A program made the position numbers and the translations under genes. Shown piece after piece: positions 1 through 12,572 of a DNA stretch of 64,000 nt; position 1 is the stretch's first letter, and each line of letters begins with the position of its first letter. Below the pieces are notes generated by a model. The model was not told where the DNA came from. It did not search any database and saw only the letters and a list, made by a program, of their open reading frames with translations. The DNA lies in the NCBI GenBank assembly GCA_947069175.1, contig CAMTDV010000013.1, positions 55,186,610 through 55,250,609 on the forward strand. The letters run 5' to 3'. Source of the stretch: Scalesia atractyloides (taxonomy: Eukaryota; Streptophyta; Magnoliopsida; Asterales; Asteraceae).

Positions 1-296
1 AGAATATTGACTCTGTGTGGTTGAGAGAGAATTTTTTGCGAACCAGTTCTTACCACTTCACATTTCTTGATCTATACTACGTACTGATACATTGGGGAGG
101 TTGATTTGCACACCTCTTGCACTGGGAAAGGTACTTATACTCGATCTAAGTCGTTATAATGCCGAATTTAGACCAAACGGACATAAAACGTAGATTTAGG
201 AAGATTGAACAGGTAAAACAAAAAATTGAAATAAAAAACGTTAAAATCAGCCTTATTAACCTATAAATCGACCTTCAATTTGATAAAATCAACACT

Positions 297-1048
297 TTTA
301 AGTTCGGTTTGACTTGGTGTAATTTCATGCGATTTGGAACTCGTACGAATAGTCACTCATACGAGCAGATTATCAAATGTTTGTTATTATGTTCACTTGT
401 ACGAGTGAGTATTCGTACGGTAGGATCCTTAAAAGTTAAAGTTAAAAATTTTGAAATTTTGGTGACTCGTACGAGACATCATTCTAATAAAGTAGATCTT
501 GTCAAAACTCTTGAAAATTTCTCTAAGTATAATTGTTCATCCGTATGAATTATTGACTTGTACGAATGATGTTTGATTCAGATCTTAATGTTTTGTTATT
601 ATATGTGACTCGTACGACTGAATGGGTCGTACGGGTGATTCAGTGTTGAAATTTTTTAAAGATTTTCTTACGGTTTGAAATGTCTATACGAGCAGGTCAA
701 GAAATCTTCTTTTTCTCCGTTCCATAACATATGTCGTCTTCTGGATGATTCTATTCCAGAAATCTCCGCGTATAGTGAAGTCTTAGATTTTTAAGTTCGG
801 TTTGACTTGGTGTTATTTCATGCGATTTGGAACTCGTACGAACAGTCACCCGTACGAGCAGATTGTCAAATGTTTGTTATTGTTTTCACTTGTACGAGTG
901 AGTATTCGTACGGGTAGGATCCTTAAAAGTTAAAGTTAAAAATTTTGAAATTTTGGTGACTCGTACGAGACATCATTCGTACGAAGTAGATCTTGTCAAA
1001 ACTCTTGAAAATTTCTCTAAGTGTAATTGTTCATCCGTACGAATTAGC
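297..1048 (+). repeat. Intron tandem repeats, unit 1 (one full, one truncated)
   Basis: AGTTCGG landmarks at 301 and 794 give a period of 493 bp. Each full copy carries five TCGTACGA-type hairpins, a 3' splice site (GAGCAG before GTCAAGAAATC near 690) and about 95 nt of exon 2, then stops at a TAA where the next copy begins. The second copy is cut at 1048 by the 765-bp deletion. Confidence 0.88.
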
Positions 1049-3909
1049 ATCCCAATCTGAAGAAAAAGAAGGATGGTGTGCTGAAGTTAGAACATATGGA
1101 TGTCTCGACACTGAAGAAAATGAATTTACATCTCAATACATTTCCTAATGTAAAACCAGTGTTTGGCGTAATTATTGACAAAGATTATATCTCTCCAGCA
1201 CTAGGAAAGTGGAGAAAAAGTGGTGATGAGAATGAGGAGCTTACAACGCTTGATGACTTTATTGCCAAGGGAAGTGCTTGGTTTGTAAAAGAAGGGGGTA
1301 AGAGAACCAAGAGAAAGCCAACATCAACATCAACATCTTCCTCTTGTACGCCTCAGAAGAAACAAAAAGCATCCGAAAGCTCAAGACTGATTGACGAATC
1401 AGAGCCGAAGGAAAATATTCAAGATATGGCTGCTGATATTGAAAGACAGACATTTGGAGAAAAAGAGAAAGTGGTTGAAGAAGTGTCCTCTTCCAGTACT
1501 AATTCGGAAGACAGTATTGTTGGAGAAAAGGAAAGAGCTAAAGAGATAGAGAAAGAATGTTTAGCCGAACCACAGAGAAAAGCTGAAGAATAGAGTCGTA
1601 AAGTGACATATGAAGATGATTCGACATATATACCTTCGGGTTCTGACTATGATACTCCTGTGCACAAACCAGCTAAGAAGAAATCTTGACGTATCAAAAG
1701 ATCGGCAGTGAGAAGCACTGATTCTCGTAAAGGCAAATCAAAGGAAAAAGTGCAGAAACAGACTATAGAAAAAGTGCATGCTGAGCCGACTCCACCGACA
1801 CCACCATCACCGGCTCGTCAACAAACTCAACAGCAAGTACCACAACCACCACTGCAGCCGACGCCACAACCCTCATAGTCTCAACCCCATTTTGATTTTG
1901 ACTTTAACTTCGCTGACATACCAGGGGTGAAGATTTTACTGCTGACATGTTTAACGATGCACGTGTTGAAGAATTATAAAAGCAGGTCATGTTAAACACA
2001 GTCAAGATTGTAGAACTGCAGGAACAACTCAAAGTTTTAAACAAAGACAAACAGTAGCTCGAAGCTATGTTAGGTAGTATTGTATCTGAAAATGAGCGTT
2101 AAAGGATTCACATGGCTGAATACGAAGAAGAACGTCTCAGGAGCCAAAGAAGGATGAATTTATTTGAAAAGATACTTACTAAGAAGCTTGGTACTAATAT
2201 TGCTGCGGAGATTGATGAGATAAAAAGAGCTGAGGCACGAGAATGGGTTGCTGAGTGCGAGCGTCTTTCTAAAGAATTATCTGACGTGCAAGGCAAAAGC
2301 GAAAGTCGATGAGGATGTTGTGAATGTTACAACTAAGCCAGAAGCTGAATCTACGCCAGTTATTACTGATATTGTGGTGTATTCGTTGACGAAGAAGTTT
2401 GTACTAGTAGGTAAGCAAAAAGAGGTTGATATCGATATGTCCAATCTTTCAGCATGATATCGTGAATGGCTAATCAAGAAGAAGTTAGAGAGAGAGATTG
2501 ACACCGAGTTTGATGAGTTTGATGAGGATGCTGAAAAAGAGAAAGAGGACTTAGATGCTTTTGATGATCTATTTTCAGACAAGTCCGATGATGATGATTA
2601 TGATGGGGGTGATGATGATATGGGAGGATCTGGCATGCATGTAACAGAAACTGATGATATTGTTTATTCTGCTTACTTTGATGATTCAACGAATCAGGTA
2701 AGTGAAGATGGAGATCAGGGAAGAGCTGAAGGTTCGAATGGTGCTCAGCAGGCAGGAATTCTCATGGTAACTGATATATCTACCATTCTTGTCGTGCCAA
2801 AGCCAAAGATTTTATATCTTGAGCACGATGTTGAAGAAGGAGAGTTCGTTCACAGCTACACTAAAGAAGAGACAGCTGAAATCCTGGGAATAAACGAAAA
2901 AGAATTTGTGTTTGATTTTGAAGACTAGCTGAATGATATTAGTGCTTTCGAGCCAGTCGATTATGTTTTAGAACACATTGTTGATGCTAACGATTATAAT
3001 AGAGTTATTGTGGAGGATGATTCTGATGACGATGCTGTTGATCTTGCCAATAAGGGTACAGATGACTCCCTAACTTTTAGTGAGTTGTTTGCAGCTGAAG
3101 TGATGATATTTTGAAACGAAAAGTTGAAGAACCTGTTAAACAAGGAACCATTTCACAACAAATGTCTTCTGAAGAAATTGCGGAGATGAGGAAGCGGTGG
3201 TTCAAAGTTACACCAGCTGAGCGAAAGTTTAAATGTCCCTTAGTGTTCTTTACACGTGATGTAGATATTTCACTAGGGGATATAATTAGCTGGGGATGGT
3301 TCGAGGAGCTTAATGTTTATGCTTTTAAGAGGGAGTTTGGGATCTAGTATTTTATATACTTAAGCGATATCAAGTCCTTGCCGTATTGGGATATAAAAGA
3401 GCTCGTGCAAACAAAGATGATTAATCTGAAGATGAAGTTTCACAAGCAACGGTTATGGAAATTGATCAAGCTTGAAGCTACGCGGGGATTTAAACACTGG
3501 AAGCCTCATTTCCTGAAGCGAATACAAAGGTCGATCCGGTAACACAAGAGAAAGACATAACGTTAATCGTTAAGAGGACAAAAGTGATGAAGAATATGCC
3601 TCTAATAAAGATGGAACAAGATTTCTTCAAGATCTTCAAATGGTTGCACTACGATTCAAATACAGGTGAAGCTGTTATATGTGTGCATCCAGATGATGAT
3701 TCTTGGAAGATCATAGAGGAGCTTACGGAAGCCGTCATAGCACACAAATGTATATATGGGCTATGGGTGGCATTCGAGTACTAGACCCAATGTGGCTAGT
3801 CAATTGTTCGAAAAAAGATATCGAATGTTTATTCTACAGCAAAATCAGCTTCGAAGAGAAAGATTAAGAACAAGCACACTAGTTTGAGAAGATAGTTAAT
3901 GTCTATTTC
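1049..3909 (+). pseudogene. ORF3 pseudogene, unit 1 (N-terminus deleted)
   Basis: This is the copia ORF3 protein without its first exon and first 210 or so codons. The best-preserved stretch (1078-1593) has a globular part, then a Ser/Thr/Lys-rich segment. After that come a proline/glutamine-rich segment near 1790-1880, a coiled-coil region (about 1990-2300, rich in E/K/R with leucine heptads), acidic segments (2474-3110) and a C-terminal block (3111-3900). Stops at 1591, 1687 and 1876 and a frameshift near 2295 break it. The original start exon at about 123 reads CTG-GGA-AAG instead of ATG-GGA-AAG, so it was also start-defective. The C-terminal tail is cut by LTR H at 3910. The biochemical function of the family is unknown. 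Confidence 0.8.
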
Positions 3910-4950
3910 TTTCACACCCTGGTCGTAGCGGAAGCGCAAGTGTGTGACTATTAGGTAATCATTGCATCCAATCTAGTAAAGAATATAAATTAACAATGAT
4001 GCCATGCCATTAATAAGTTTCATTCCGTATATACAACCATCAAAAGTGAAATCACATTGTTAATTGTTTCATATTGCCATTACAAAACATAATTTAAAAC
4101 ACATTGTTCCAAAATAAGACATTGTTTTCATCACAAATTCATATTGAATCTTTGACCCCTATATACCCATACGAAGTTGGGATATAAAAGGCAAACCTCC
4201 AAAGGTGGTACATTGTTGTCTAGACAATTTCCCATACCCGAATCCTATCACAGCTCATGTCTTGCATCCTGAAATACATGTAATTTTAAAAAGTCAACAT
4301 AAAGTTGGCGAGTTCATGTATTTAATTGTTTTTCGTGTATTGAAATTCGAGTATGTTATTAGCATCAATGAGTTTTAAGGATCTATCACAAAAGCAAGTA
4401 ACCAAACCGAGACAACTTTGACATCATTGGGATCACAAAAGCACTCCAAAGGTATACAAACCAGGAGTGGAGCGGGTCTCAAACTCAATAGATCTACTTC
4501 TTTTGCACCTTGGTCACTAAGTGATTAATGGTTACTATTGTCATCATCCTACTTACCCACAAATGATCGTGTTATCAACTAACCCATAGCTAAGATACTG
4601 TTTGTTATGACATGTATTTCCCTCGATAGATTTAAAACGAAACTTTAAAATAATTGAAAGGAGGGACATGAACTCACAGTTTTGCTTTCCGTAAGTCGTA
4701 CTAGTATCATCGGTGTCCGTACACGTGTGTAACCTACATGTCTATTAAGTTTATGAGACACCTAGGCCTCAACAACCTTGTACTCATTGTTCATCTTGAA
4801 TTCTTGTTATGTGTCTTTTTGTTATGATGGAACAACCTTTAATGTTATTGTAGTGTTGGTAGTTTCCTTGTTCGATTATTATTGTTATGTATATTTCTCA
4901 ATATGTATGTATATATATATATATTGTTATCATCTTAGGTCGTTTGTGAA

Positions 4951-5225
4951 TGGGCCTTGCCCTTCACATGTCCTCGTGCCTTGCACGCGTGTCAATTGCC
5001 CTTGCCCATGTCATCTATGTCATTAGGCCTAGCCAATGTTTTCTTGTCATTGGGCCTAGCCCATGTTATCTATGTCTTTGGGCCTAGCCCATGTTTTTAG
5101 TTCATTGGGCCTATCCCAGGTAATTTATGTCTTTGGGCCTAGCCCATGTAATATACATTTTTGGGCCTAGCCCATCTAATTTATATTTTGGGGCGTAGCC
5201 CATGTTTCTATATGTTTTTGGGCTT
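4951..5225. repeat. TGGGCCTAGCCCA minisatellite, copy 1
   Basis: About nine imperfect copies, spaced about 25-32 bp, of the near-palindrome TGGGC-CTA-GCCCA separated by AT-rich spacers such as ATGTAATTTATGTCTT. The array lies inside LTR H and recurs in all three units. Confidence 0.88.
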
Positions 5226-5844
5226 TTATTCGTTTTGAGCCTCATCCATTAATATTATGGAATTGGGCCTTGCATGACTTTTACAATTTGGGCCTGGCCT
5301 AAATTTATTTATAAAGGCCCATTTTCTTATAAGTATTATACTTATAATATTTTTAGCCTTTTATATTTTTAACTTTCCAGATTTTGATTTTGATAACATA
5401 TATATATGTTTAACGTTTAAATACATATATTTGGATTTGTCGTTCGACGTTAATTATTAAGTGCTTGTTTTGGTCGAAAAAACGCTCGTTGTCGTAATGA
5501 CCTTTCGTGTCGGCGATTCACCCGTTGGTCGTCTACGCGATGGTGTAATCTTGAATGTTCGCCTATCGTTCGCATGGTTTCGTTTGTCCGATTATTGTTT
5601 CGACACATTACAAAAATATATTTGTTACGTCACCAACACTTAGTATTATTTTCAAGTGTCTGTATTTTGTATATGATTGGGTATTTTATTGTGAATACCC
5701 TAAGCTTCTAAATACATACACATATAATACACATATATATTCATACAAAATCCTTGGTGACAATTGTGTATACGTATCTTTATTTCCCAAGTAAATATAT
5801 ATATATTTTTGTAAAAAGTATTTATTTTTATTTGTAAAATATTA

Positions 5845-5849
<5 letters not shown>

Positions 5850-5897
<48 letters not shown>

Positions 5898-5904
5898 ATA
5901 TATA
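5850..5904. repeat. AT microsatellite
   Basis: A run of alternating A and T about 50 bp long inside LTR H copy 1. The corresponding run in unit 2 is about 35 bp (14510-14544), and unit 3 lost it in a deletion. Confidence 0.9.
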
Positions 5905-7298
5905 ACTTTGCTGAACACTTGGATATTTAGGGTTTAACCCTTATCATTAGGATCTACTTAATGACGCTTAATGTTACTAATCGCATTTAGTCCCACTAAT
6001 CACCCCATTAATCATGTCTTAATCGCGATTAGATTTTTAGAAAATTTCGCCATAGTTTCACCTAAACTATGGCATTTTCCATCGTTTAAAAAACATATTT
6101 AAAACCTGTTTAAGCTCATAATCAATATCAACAATCCATCACATATCTTCCTAATATTCATTTTACAACATTAATACCTCATCATCCATACGTTTTAGTG
6201 TTAAAAGTCCTATTAAATTAAGATGGTTTTCCATATTTATTAACATTTTCAAATCACTACTTTTGTCCTGTCATTTAATCAAGTTCATACCTTTAACCTC
6301 TTGATTACTACACCTTTTTAAGATGATTACAACTTAAATAAAATGTTTACTTCTTATAAAAATCATACATGTGTAGAAAAATTATCTTTAAGTTGTAGTA
6401 ATCTTCATGGATGATGTAGTTAATGATCTGGATAAGATTTAAACCTTATCATGTTTAAATCTTCATTTTTATACCTGATCATACAAGATCATCTAACTTT
6501 TATATCATACTTTAACGTAAATAACTTCAACATGCTAACTAACTACCATATAAACACATAATCAACACAAAATAAACAATATTTAGTGTTATTATTATGG
6601 TGTGAGTTAGGGTTTTTAGTATATCTTTTCTTCATTTTCAAGATGATCAACTTGTACATTATTAATCTAAGCATAAAAATAAGCTAGATTATGGATGAGG
6701 TTTCCTTACAAAGGGTGCACAAGTTCCTTAATATTACCTAACATATCTTAAAACAATACAAGAAGAAGTTTAAGTGGATAAATATATTGGCAATCTAGGT
6801 AAATTTGTTTAAGATTTAATGACACTATCAAGATCAACGGTACTAGTGACTTGTATAAATACTTGAATGATCCTCTAAACACAAAACTCACAAAAATATG
6901 TATGTAAATACATCTTTACTTATTATTTCTTTTCAGAAAAATCCCAAAAAGATTTTCAGCTTTTAGCAATTTATCTTAGATTTTAAGTCTACCGAAGATG
7001 AAAACACCGTTAGTTCACGTCAAAGCGACGATTGCTGGAAGAAAGCTGAAGACCACGGGTTGGGAGCTAATCTTCAAAAGAAGAGTTACCTAAACGTTAA
7101 CAAAGTTCATTAATTTGAAACTTTACATTTTCTAAATAAATCTGTTTTGGTCAAACAATGGTCAATCAAGGTCATTAACTTGGAATTGGTAGGCAAATCA
7201 GATAACCAGGGTCATTAACTTGGACTTGGTTAACTTAGTGTGTTATTAAACGGATAAAAAATTAAAAAAAAATCAAGTTACAAAGTGTTTAAGAACTG

Positions 7299-7391
7299 AC
7301 TCGTACGAATGACACAGATTCGTACGAGTAACAAAAGGTTTCACTCGCATGAACTATGGTTCGTACGAGCGACTACTGAATGAGTATAAAA
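7299..7391 (+). promoter_or_regulatory. ORF3 promoter of unit 2: two hairpins plus TATA box
   Basis: Hairpin P1 is a perfect 12-bp inverted repeat (ACTCGTACGAAT at 7299, ATTCGTACGAGT at 7318) with a 7-nt loop. Hairpin P2 has arms CTCGCATGAA (7344) and TTCGTACGAG (7360) with a 6-nt loop. TATAAAA follows at 7385-7391. The same order is seen upstream of ORF3 in element E. Transcription is inferred to start about 30 bp downstream, near 7415; no direct evidence of the start site is visible. Confidence 0.65.
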
Positions 7392-7534
7392 GGCTCTATC
7401 ATTAACACAAGTCAGAATATTGACTCTGTGTGGTTGAGAGAGAATTTTTTGCGAACCAATTCTTACCACTTCACATTTCTTGATCTATGCTACGTACTAA
7501 TACATTGGGGAAGTTGATTTGCACACCTCTTGCA

Positions 7535-10500
7535 ATGGGAAAGGTACTTATACTCGATCTAATTCGTTATTATGCCGAATTTAGACCAAACGGACATAAA
7601 ACGTAGATTTAGGAAGATTGAACAGGTAAAACAAAAAATTGAAATAAAAAACGTTAAAATCAGCCTTATTAACCTATAAATCGACCTTCAATTTGATAAA
7701 ATCAACACTTTTAAGTTCGGTTTGACTTGGTGTAATTTCATGCAATTTGGAACTCGTACGAATAGTCACTCATACGAGCAGATTATCAAATGTTTGTTAT
7801 TATGTTCACTTGTACGAGTGAGTATTCGTACGGTAGGATCCTAAAAAGTTAAAGTTCAAAATTTAGAAATTTTAGTGACTCGTACGAGACATCATTCTTA
7901 CAAAGTAGATCTTGTCAAAACTCTTGAAAATCTAAGTATAATTGTTCATCCGTATGAATTATTGGCTTGTACGAATGACGTTTGATTCAGATCTTAATGT
8001 TTTGTTATTATATGTGACTCGTACGACTGAATGGGTCGTACGGGTGATTCAGTGTTGAAATTTTTGAAAGATTTTCTTACGGTTTGAAATGTCTATGCGT
8101 GCAGGTCAAGAAATCTTCTGTTTCTCTGTTCCATAACATATGTCGTCTTCTGGATGATTCTATTCCAGAAATCTCCGCGTATAGTGAAGTCTTAGATTTT
8201 TAAGTTCGGTTTGACTTGGTGTTATTTCATGCGATTTGAAACTCGTACGAATAGTCACCCGTACGAGCAGATTGTCAAATGTTTGTTATTGTTTTCACTT
8301 GTACGAGTGAGTATTCGTACGGGTAGGATCCTTAAAAGTTAAAGTCAAAAATTTTGAAATTTTGGTGACTCGTACGAGACATCATTCGTACGAAGTAGAT
8401 CTTGTCAAAACTCTTGAAAATCTAAGTATAATTGTTCATCCGTATGAATTATTGGCTTGTACGAATGACGTTTGATTCAGATCTTAATGTTTTGTTATTA
8501 TATGTGACTCGTACGACTGAATGGGTCGTACGGGTGATTCAGTGTTGAAATTTTTGAAAGATTTTCTTACGGTTTGAAATGTCTATGCGTGCAGGTCAAG
8601 AAATCTTCTTTTTCTCCGTTCCATAACATATGTCGTCTTCTGGATGATTCTATTCCAAAAATCACCGCGTATAGTGAAGTCTTAGATTTTTAAGTTCGGT
8701 TTGACTTGGTGTTATTTCATGCGATTTGGAACTCGTACGAACAGTCACTCGTACGAGCAGATTGTCAAATGTTTGTTATTGTTTTCACTTGTACGAGTGA
8801 GTATTCGTACGGGTAGGATCCTTAAAAGTTAAAGTTAAAAATTTTGAAATTTTGGTGACTGGTATGAGACGTCATTCGTACGAAGTAGATCTTGTCAAAA
8901 CTCTTGAAAATTTCTCTAAGTGTAATTGTTCATCCGTACGAATTAGTGGCTTGTACGAATGATGTTTTTTTCAGATCTTAATGTTTTGTTATTATATGTG
9001 ACTCGTACGTCTAAATGGTCGTACGGGTGATTCAGTGTTGAAATTTTTGAAAGACTTTCTAATGGTTTGACATGTCTATGCGTGCAGGTCAAGAAATCTT
9101 CTGTTTCTCCGTTCCATAACATATGCCGTCTTCTGGATGATTCTATTCCAGAAATCACCGCGTATAGTGAAGTCTTAGATTTTTTGGGCAGACTTCCAGT
9201 TACTAAAGCTCTCAACATTCGCCATACTGCGTATAGATCTCATATTGAGTATTTCTAGAATGCGGCAGAATATGATGCAGAGGAGAATGTGATTGTTTCG
9301 GCTGTGAAGATTAAAAATGAAGATATTCTGGTTAAGATCACCGAAGACTTAATCAGAAAAGTGCTGGAATTCAACAACCATGGAGATAATCCTACAGGAT
9401 TTTCTGAGTATATGGTGAAGCAATGTTTTTATCGTATGGGTTATGCCGGGTTCATGAATGCTGCTCCTTTTAAGAAGGCTAACCTAAGTGCGCCTTTCAG
9501 ATATATTGTTCATTGTGTCATGCATGCACTTAGTCACCGGAAAGGAGGATTTGATGAGTTAGTTGATTACCAGATGTGCATGATCACCGCACTCGTTCTG
9601 AACCTACCGTACAACTTTTCAAAGGTGATATTTTCTCAGATGGTTCAGAATACATAAAGAGAGAAGTTTTTGCAGTACCCACCGTTTATCCAGATGCTGG
9701 TAGACTATTTGCATCCCAATCTGAAGAAAAAGAAGGATGATGTGCTGAAGTTAGAACATATGGATGTCTCGACACTGAAGAAAATGAATTTACATCTCAA
9801 TACATTTCCTAATGTAAAACCAGTGTTTGGCGTAATTATTGACAAAGATTATATCTCTCCAGCACTAGGAAAGTGGAGAAAAAGTGGTGATGAGAATGAG
9901 GAGCTTACAAAGCTTGATGACTTTATTGCCAAGGAAGTGCTTGGTTTGTAAAAGAAGGGGGTAAGAGAACCAAGAGAAAGCCAACATCAACATCAACATC
10001 TTCCTCTTGTACGCCTCAAAAGAAACAAAAAGCATCCGAAAGCTCAAGACTGATTGACGAATCAGAGCCGAAGGAAAATATTCAAGATATGGCTGCTGAT
10101 ATTGAAAGACAGACATTTGGAGAAAAAGAGAAAGTGGTTGAAGAAGTCTCCTCTTCCAGTACTGATTCGGAAGACAGTATTGTTGGAGAAAAGGAAAGAG
10201 CTAAAGAGATATAGAAAGAATGTTTAGCCGAACTACAGAGAAAAGCTGAAGAATAGAGTCGTAAAGTGACATGTGAAGATGATTCGACATATATACCTTC
10301 GGGTTCTGACTATGATACTCCTGTGCACAAACCAGCTAAGAAGAAATCTTGACGTATCAAAAGATCGGCAGTGAGATGCACCGATTCTCGTAAAGACAAA
10401 TCAAAGGAAAAAGTGCAGAAACAGACTATAGAAAAAGTGCATGCTGAGCCGACTCCACCTACACCACCATCACTGGCTCGTCAACAAACTCAACAGCAAG

Positions 10501-12572
10501 TACCACAACCACCACTGCAGCCGACGCCACAACCCTCATAGTCTCAACCCCATTTTGATTTTGACTTTAACTTTGCTGACATACCAGGGGGTGAAGATTT
10601 TACTGCTGACATGTTTAACGATGCACGTGTTGAAGAATTATAAAAGCAGGTCATGTTAAACACAGTCAAGATTGTAGAACTGCAGGAACAACTCAAAGTT
10701 TTAAACAAAGACAAACAGTAGCTCGAAGCTATGTTAGGTAGTATTGTATCTGAAAATGAGCGTTTAAGGATTCACATGGCTGAATACGAAGAAGAACGTT
10801 TCAGGAGCCAAAGAAGGATGAATTTATTTGAAAAGATACTTACTAAGAAGCTTGGTACTAATATTGCTGCTGAGATTGATGAGATTGAAAGAGCTGAGGC
10901 ACGAGAATGGGTTGCTGAGTGCGAGCGTCTTTCTAAAGAATTATCTGACGTGCAAGGCAAAAGCGAAAGTCGATGAGGATCCTGTGAATGTTACAACTAA
11001 GCCAGAAACTGAATCTACGCCAGTTATTACTGATATTGTGGTGTATTCGTTAACGAAGAAGTTTGTACTAGTAGGTAAGCAAAAAGAGGTTGATATCGAT
11101 ATGTCCAATCTTTCAGCATGATATCGTGAATGGCTAATCAAGAAGAAGTTAGAGAAAGAGATTGACACCAAGGTTGATGAGTTTGATGAGGATGCTGAAA
11201 AAGAGAAAGAGGACTTAGATGCTTTTGATGATCTATTTTCAGACAAGTCCGATGATGATGATTATGATGGGGGTGATGATGATATGGGAGGATCTGGCAT
11301 GCGTGTGACAGAAACTGATGATATTGTTTATTCTGCTTACTTGGATGATTCAGCGAATCAGGTAAGTGAAGATGGAGATCAGGGAAGAGTTGAAGGTTCG
11401 AAAGGTGCTCAGCAGGCAGGAATTCTCATGGTAACTGATATATCTACCATTCTTGTCGTGCCAAAGCCAAAGATTTTATATCTTGAGCACGATGTTGAAG
11501 AAGGAGAGTTCGTTCACAGCTACACTAAAGAAGAGATAGCTGAAATCCTGGGAATAAACGAAGAAGAATTTGTGTTTGATTTTGAAGACGAGCTGAATGA
11601 TATTAGTGCTTTCGAGCCAGTCGATTATGTTATAGAACACATTGCTGATGCTAACGATTATAATAGAGTTATTGTGGAGGATGATTCTGATGACGATGCT
11701 GTTGATCTTGCCAATAAGGGTACAGATGACTCCCTAACTTTTAGTGAGTTGTTTGCAGCTGAAGTGATGATATTTTGAAACGAAAAGTTGAAGAACCTGT
11801 TAAACAAGGAAACATTTCACAACAAATGTCTTCTGAAGAAATTGCAGAGATGAGGAAGCGGTGGTTCAAAGTTACACCAGCTGAGCGAAAGTTTAAACGT
11901 CCCTTAGTGTTCTTTACACGTGATGTAGATATTTCACTAGGGGATATAATTAGATGGGATGGTTCGAGGAGCTTAATGTTTATGCTTTTAAGAGGGAGTT
12001 TGGGATCTAGTATTTTATATACTTAAGCGATATCAAGTCCTTGCGTATTGGGATATAAAAGAGCTCGTGCAAACAAATATGATTAATCTGAAGATGAAGT
12101 TTCACAAGCAACGGTTATGGAAATTGATCAAGCTTGAAGCTACGCGGGGATTTAAACACTGGAAGCCTCATTTCCTGAAGCGAATACAAAGGTCGATCCG
12201 GTAACACAAGAGAAAGACATAACGTTAATCGTTAAGAGGCCAAAAGTGATGAAGAATATGCCTCTAATAAAGATGGAACAAGATTTCTTCAAGATCTTCA
12301 AATGGTTGCACTACGATTCAAATACAGGTGAAGTTGTTATATGTGTGCATCCAGATGATGATTCTTGGAAGATCATAGAGGAGCTTACGGAAGCCGTCAT
12401 AGCACACAAATGTATATATGGGCTATGGCGTGGCATTCAAGTACTAGACCCAATGTGGCTAGTCAATTGTTCGAAAAAAGATATCGAATGTTTATTCTAC
12501 AGCAAAATCAGCTTCGAAGAGAAAGATAAAGAACAAGCACACTAGTTTGAGAAGATAGTTAATGTCTATTTC
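7535..12572 (+). pseudogene. ORF3 pseudogene, unit 2 (full length, spliced, broken)
   Basis: Exon 1 is ATG-GGA-AAG at 7535-7543 followed by GTACTT; the intron runs to TGCAG at 9087; exon 2 starts GTC-AAG-AAA at 9088. The join keeps frame and gives M-G-K-V-K-K-S-S-V-S-P-F-H-N-I-C. The same exon layout exists in E. The protein has an N-terminal globular domain (conserved Y-R-S-H-x-E-Y-F, C-F-Y-R-M-G-Y-A-G-F, H-A-L-S-H-R-K), then Lys/Ser-rich, Pro/Gln-rich, coiled-coil, acidic and C-terminal parts. Breaks: TAG at 9256 (Trp in E), TAA at 9655 (Gln in E), a 1-nt deletion near 9932, stops at 10254, 10350 and 10539, and a frameshift near 10960. LTR H truncates it at 12573. It occupies the env-like slot of Sireviruses, but I see no signal peptide or clear membrane segment. 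Function unknown. Confidence 0.82.
7711..9183 (+). repeat. Intron tandem repeats, unit 2 (three copies of about 490 bp)
   Basis: AGTTCGG landmarks at 7714, 8203 and 8693 give periods of 489 and 490 bp. Each copy has five hairpins, a branch/acceptor region ending TGCAG and the first 95 nt or so of exon 2. Copies 1 and 2 end at an in-frame TAA where the exon is joined back to intron sequence; only copy 3 runs into the true exon. Copies 1 and 2 are therefore decoy exons. Confidence 0.92.

Larger units (their letters stand above)
1..6726 (+). repeat. Tandem unit 1 (left end cut by window)
   Basis: The first base of the window aligns with 7414 in unit 2 and 16053 in unit 3, so only the part just downstream of the ORF3 TATA box onward is seen. 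The unit ends at the same join as unit 2, where LTR H sequence (ending CAAGTTC) meets copia noncoding sequence (CTTAATATTACC). Unit 1 has a private deletion of about 765 bp at 1048/1049 that removed the third intron repeat and the N-terminal ORF3 exon. Confidence 0.9.
3910..6726 (-). repeat. Partial gypsy-type LTR H, copy 1
   Basis: Starts TTTCACACCCTGG (TGTCACACC in the other two copies) directly after the ORF3 codons for K-I-V-N-V, and ends at the tandem join. It contains the TGGGCCTAGCCCA minisatellite and an AT microsatellite. TGTCACACC at the left on the plus strand is the reverse of a typical ...GGTGTGACA LTR end, so the LTR is in minus orientation. No PBS or coding domain was seen. Confidence 0.8.

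Noticed and set aside
1..1048. A CRISPR-like array from the spaced TCGTACGA motifs
   Set aside because: Spacing is irregular, the motifs are paired palindromes inside a plant intron, there are no unique spacers and no cas genes; the sequence is a plant genome.
4778..5026. Open frames in LTR H starting M-Y-S-L-F-I-L-N-S-C-Y-V
   Set aside because: Repeated in each unit only because the LTR is repeated; frame length differs among copies (indels are not in multiples of three), so it is not coding.
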